The position numbers and the translations under genes are program-made. A model generated the notes under the pieces. That model was not told the origin of the DNA and ran no database searches. It saw only the letters and a program-made list of their open reading frames with translations. Positions 62,012 through 64,000 of a stretch of 64,000 bases of DNA are shown one piece after another; within the stretch, counting starts at the first letter, position 1; every line of letters begins with the position of its first letter. This DNA comes from an uncultured bacterium. Lineage in GTDB: Bacteria > Verrucomicrobiota > Kiritimatiellia > CAIKKV01 > CALHGX01. The DNA is taken from assembly GCA_938031185.1 (NCBI GenBank), contig CALHGX010000028.1, positions 22,340 through 86,339 on the forward strand. Reading direction: 5' to 3'.

Positions 62012-63100
62012 ATGCCAACGCCCTATCGGCTTTCCCGCAAGCTCACGCCGGATTTCGAACGGTTGCGGCGGGTGTTGACCCGGCAGGGCCGACCGGACCG
62101 CGTGCCTTTCATCGAGTTTTATCCCGAACAGGCGGCACTGGCGGCCTTGCTGGGGGAGGAGCCGATCTTTGAGAGTGAAACCGATCGCGCGCAGACGGAA
62201 GCCTCCTGGCGACAGCGTATCCGGTTTTATCAAGCGTTTGGCTACGACTATGTGGGCATCAACGCCGGCGATGCAGTGTGGGCGCGCCTGAAACGCGCAG
62301 AAATGGTGAACACAGAACCGGGGCAGGCGGCACGGGCCTGGGTGGCCGAAAGCGCCGGCGTGATCATGTCCATGGAGGATGTGGAAAGGTACCAGTGGCC
62401 GAAGGTTTCCGATGTGGACTTCTATCCATTTGAGTTTGTTGCCCGCGAACTGCCCGAGGGCATGAAAATCATCGCCAGCGCCGACGGCTTTTTCGAGCTC
62501 ACCCGCGAGATGATGGGGTTTGAGTCGTTTGCCATTGCGCTCATGGAGCAACCGGAACTGGTGCGGGCACTCCTGGATCGCATTGGCCCGCTGGTGCTGA
62601 GCGTATTCGAGCAGTTGGTGACGCTGCCCGGGGTCGGTGCGATCCATCAAGGCGATGACATGTGTTACAAGACCGGCCCTATGATTGCGCCGGAGTTGTT
62701 GCGGGAGTTTTTCTTTCCCTGGCATCGCAAGGTGGCCCGTTTGGCTCATCAGCAGGGGTTCACGTACAGCTTGCACTGCGATGGCGACAACACGCTGATC
62801 ATGGAGGATTTGCTGACGTTTGTGGGCATTGACGGCAAGCACGCCTTTGAAGACGCCGCGCGGCCGGTGGAATCGTACAAGCGGCAGTACGGGACCCGAC
62901 TGGCGCTGCTGGGTGGCGTGGACATGAATCTGCTTTGCCGCGCGACGCCGGAGGAGCTTCGTCCGCGGGTGCGCGAAATCGTGGAAGTTTGCGCCGTCAA
63001 CGGTGGTTTTGCGATCGGCACGGGCAACAGTCTGGCGACCTACATTCCGCCGGCCAACTTCGTGACCATGCTCGAAGCGGCCCTTGATGTCGGGGCGTGA
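62012..63100 (+). CDS. Uroporphyrinogen decarboxylase (URO-D) family protein
   Basis: A 362-residue TIM-barrel protein of the URO-D family, which includes heme decarboxylases and corrinoid/cobalamin methyltransferases. R-V-P-F-I-E-F near the start, I-H-Q-G-D-D-M-C-Y-K-T-G-P-M-I (~214-228), the L-H-C-D-G-D-N block and G-F-A-I-G-T-G-N-S-L-A at the end fit the methyltransferase-like branch. It lacks the first-strand R-x-P-x-W-x-M-R-Q-A-G of true HemE. The methyl donor and acceptor are not known. It appears co-transcribed with the host-attachment-like gene. Confidence 0.82.
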   Translation: MPTPYRLSRKLTPDFERLRRVLTRQGRPDRVPFIEFYPEQAALAALLGEEPIFESETDRAQTEASWRQRIRFYQAFGYDYVGINAGDAVWARLKRAEMVNTEPGQAARAWVAESAGVIMSMEDVERYQWPKVSDVDFYPFEFVARELPEGMKIIASADGFFELTREMMGFESFAIALMEQPELVRALLDRIGPLVLSVFEQLVTLPGVGAIHQGDDMCYKTGPMIAPELLREFFFPWHRKVARLAHQQGFTYSLHCDGDNTLIMEDLLTFVGIDGKHAFEDAARPVESYKRQYGTRLALLGGVDMNLLCRATPEELRPRVREIVEVCAVNGGFAIGTGNSLATYIPPANFVTMLEAALDVGA

Positions 63101-63538
63101 GGCTGGACGAAAAAACGGGCAGGGCGGCGAGTTCCTTCGCTGCCGGATTTCGGCGCCCAAGGGAAGAAGGAGCCCCCCTGATTACCTCTCTTCGTTGTCC
63201 GCGCGAGTCATCCTGCCGCAGGGGCTGCGGCTCTATCGAAGACGCGAGCATTCCGAAATCTCTGCGTCGGCGTTCTTAGGCGGCCTTTTCGTTCCCAACC
63301 GACCGCCGAAAACGCTGACAAACCCCAAGAGAGGTGAACGTCGAAATGACAGTTTTTTCGGCCTATATAGAGAGGGCGTCCGTCCTCTGGCGCCCGAAGA
63401 TCGTTCGGTAGGGCCGTCGGGGATCCCTCGAGCGCAGAGTTTCTTTCGATGTGGAAGGGACTTCTCGCCATGCCTGATGCCTGCTCTGCGCTTTGGGCGA
63501 GGTTTGCGAGGTCTGCAGGCTCCGGTCTTTTCTTGCCC
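63101..63538. other. Intergenic region with a short hairpin
   Basis: About 440 bases with no convincing gene; ORFs on both strands have no family features. A perfect stem GCCGCAG (63215-63221) and CTGCGGC (63225-63231) with a 3-base loop may help end the URO-D transcript, though no U run follows. It could be the remains of an old gene. Confidence 0.4.
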
Positions 63539-64000
63539 TCAGTCGTTCCGGCGGCCGCCAAGCAGGCCGAAACGCATAAGGTAGTAAAGCAACTGCATCA
63601 GGGCCATCACCGCGCCGGCTAGATAGGTGAGAAAAGCGGCGTTGAGCACCTTGGCGGCGTCGTCCTGCTCGTGCGCCGTGACAATCCCGGAAGAGACCAT
63701 CAACCGTTTTGCCCGGGTGCTAGCGTTCCACTCCACAGGCAGCGTGATAACGGAAAAGAGCACGGCAAGCCCAAAGAGGAGCACGCCGAGCTTGATCAAC
63801 GCCATGCTGCCGAGGAGCGAGCCGAGCAGGAAGAAGATGTAGGGTGCATAGGTGCCAAGCTGGGCGGCCGGGACCAAGGCCGAACGCAGGCCGAGAGCGG
63901 CATACCCCGTGGCATGTTGGATGGCGTGACCTGCCTCGTGACAGGCAACGCCGATAGCGGAAAGGGAAGGCGAAGAATAGACCGCGGGCGACAAACGCAG
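63539..64000 (-). CDS. Zinc metallopeptidase, YugP-like (5' end outside window)
   Basis: The C-terminal ~154 residues of a membrane zinc peptidase. The frame runs open to the right edge (L-R-L-S-P-A-V-Y-S-S-P-S-L), matching the middle of YugP-type peptidases. The active site is A-C-H-E-A-G-H-A-I-Q-H (HExxH). Three hydrophobic segments follow. The missing N-terminus should hold about 70-80 residues, including a first membrane helix. Confidence 0.88.
   Translation of the reverse strand: MRLSPAVYSSPSLSAIGVACHEAGHAIQHATGYAALGLRSALVPAAQLGTYAPYIFFLLGSLLGSMALIKLGVLLFGLAVLFSVITLPVEWNASTRAKRLMVSSGIVTAHEQDDAAKVLNAAFLTYLAGAVMALMQLLYYLMRFGLLGGRRND

Noticed and set aside
61589..63160. Long minus-strand ORF (523 codons) opposite the URO-D gene
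   Set aside because: Same shadow effect; no start signal or motifs.
63208..63561. 117-codon minus-strand ORF before the metallopeptidase region
   Set aside because: No family features, odd composition, and overlap with the 3' end of the peptidase gene on the same strand.
1..64000. tRNA, rRNA, CRISPR, IS elements or phage genes
   Set aside because: I scanned intergenic parts for T-loop sequences, direct repeats with spacers, and transposase or integrase motifs, and saw none that hold.

Overview
The window is a GC-rich, densely coded bacterial chromosome segment with no rRNA, tRNA, CRISPR array, integrase or transposase that I can see. Gene content suggests the PVC superphylum (Verrucomicrobiota, Kiritimatiellota or Lentisphaerota). 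The reasons are a partial protein whose tail resembles the C-terminal repeat domain common in Verrucomicrobia, a TrpR homologue, a DUF1846 protein, GH172/GH32/GH65/sialidase-like genes and an IleS2-type isoleucyl-tRNA synthetase. The phylum is an inference, not a proof.

Layout. 0-3.7 kb: tail of a large protein, then a three-gene ABC-2 export system. 3.7-11.3 kb (minus strand): one long fatty-acid operon, rsmD-coaD-yceD-rpmF-plsX-fabH-fabD-fabG-acpP-fabF-hisI, with many overlapping ends. 11.5-19.2 kb: an aminotransferase, purB, accC, a fused HAD phosphatase/Sua5 gene, purE and an OxlT-like MFS carrier. 19.4-23.5 kb: a GH172 enzyme, the decayed remnant of a sodium/solute symporter, a DUF1846 protein and a CPBP membrane protease. 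23.6-28.1 kb: a tightly coupled three-gene operon of an 801-residue protein I do not recognise, a phosphatidylserine-decarboxylase-like protein and an Lgt-like membrane protein. This is my best candidate for an undescribed system. 28.1-29.8 kb: rplU-rpmA-obg behind a near-consensus promoter.

29.9-34.8 kb (minus): pyrK-pyrD-(553-aa membrane-anchored protein)-efp-epmA. 35.0-40.2 kb: a broken flavodoxin/ferredoxin (EFR1-like) gene, an M48 lipoprotein peptidase, a plant-type GDP-mannose 3,5-epimerase homologue, a multispanning glycosyltransferase and pyrE. 40.2-40.9 kb: a long intergenic region holding a probable small RNA with a strong terminator. 40.9-46.3 kb: an HtrA-type protease converging on ileS, then trpR and a small outer-membrane-like protein. 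46.4-52.5 kb: accD-accA and a carboxyltransferase fused to an AccB-like biotin carrier, then a GT4 pair and a zinc-ribbon/coiled-coil protein.

52.6-61.3 kb is a glycan-use region: two coupled GH32-type genes, two sialidase-like genes (the second broken), and a GH65 phosphorylase-like gene behind a perfect palindrome. The window ends with a host-attachment-family protein, a URO-D-family protein and a partial zinc metallopeptidase.

How the parts work together. Membrane lipid synthesis is unusually well represented: acc genes, the fab operon, plsX, and the PSD/Lgt-like operon. No stand-alone accB is present, so the carrier domain fused to the carboxyltransferase could serve acetyl-CoA carboxylase, another carboxylase, or both. 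GH172, the two GH32-type enzymes and GH65 point to oligosaccharide use, including fructose-containing sugars. All three frame breaks in the two disrupted genes are single-base losses, one of them in a G run, so sequencing or assembly error must be excluded before calling them true pseudogenes.
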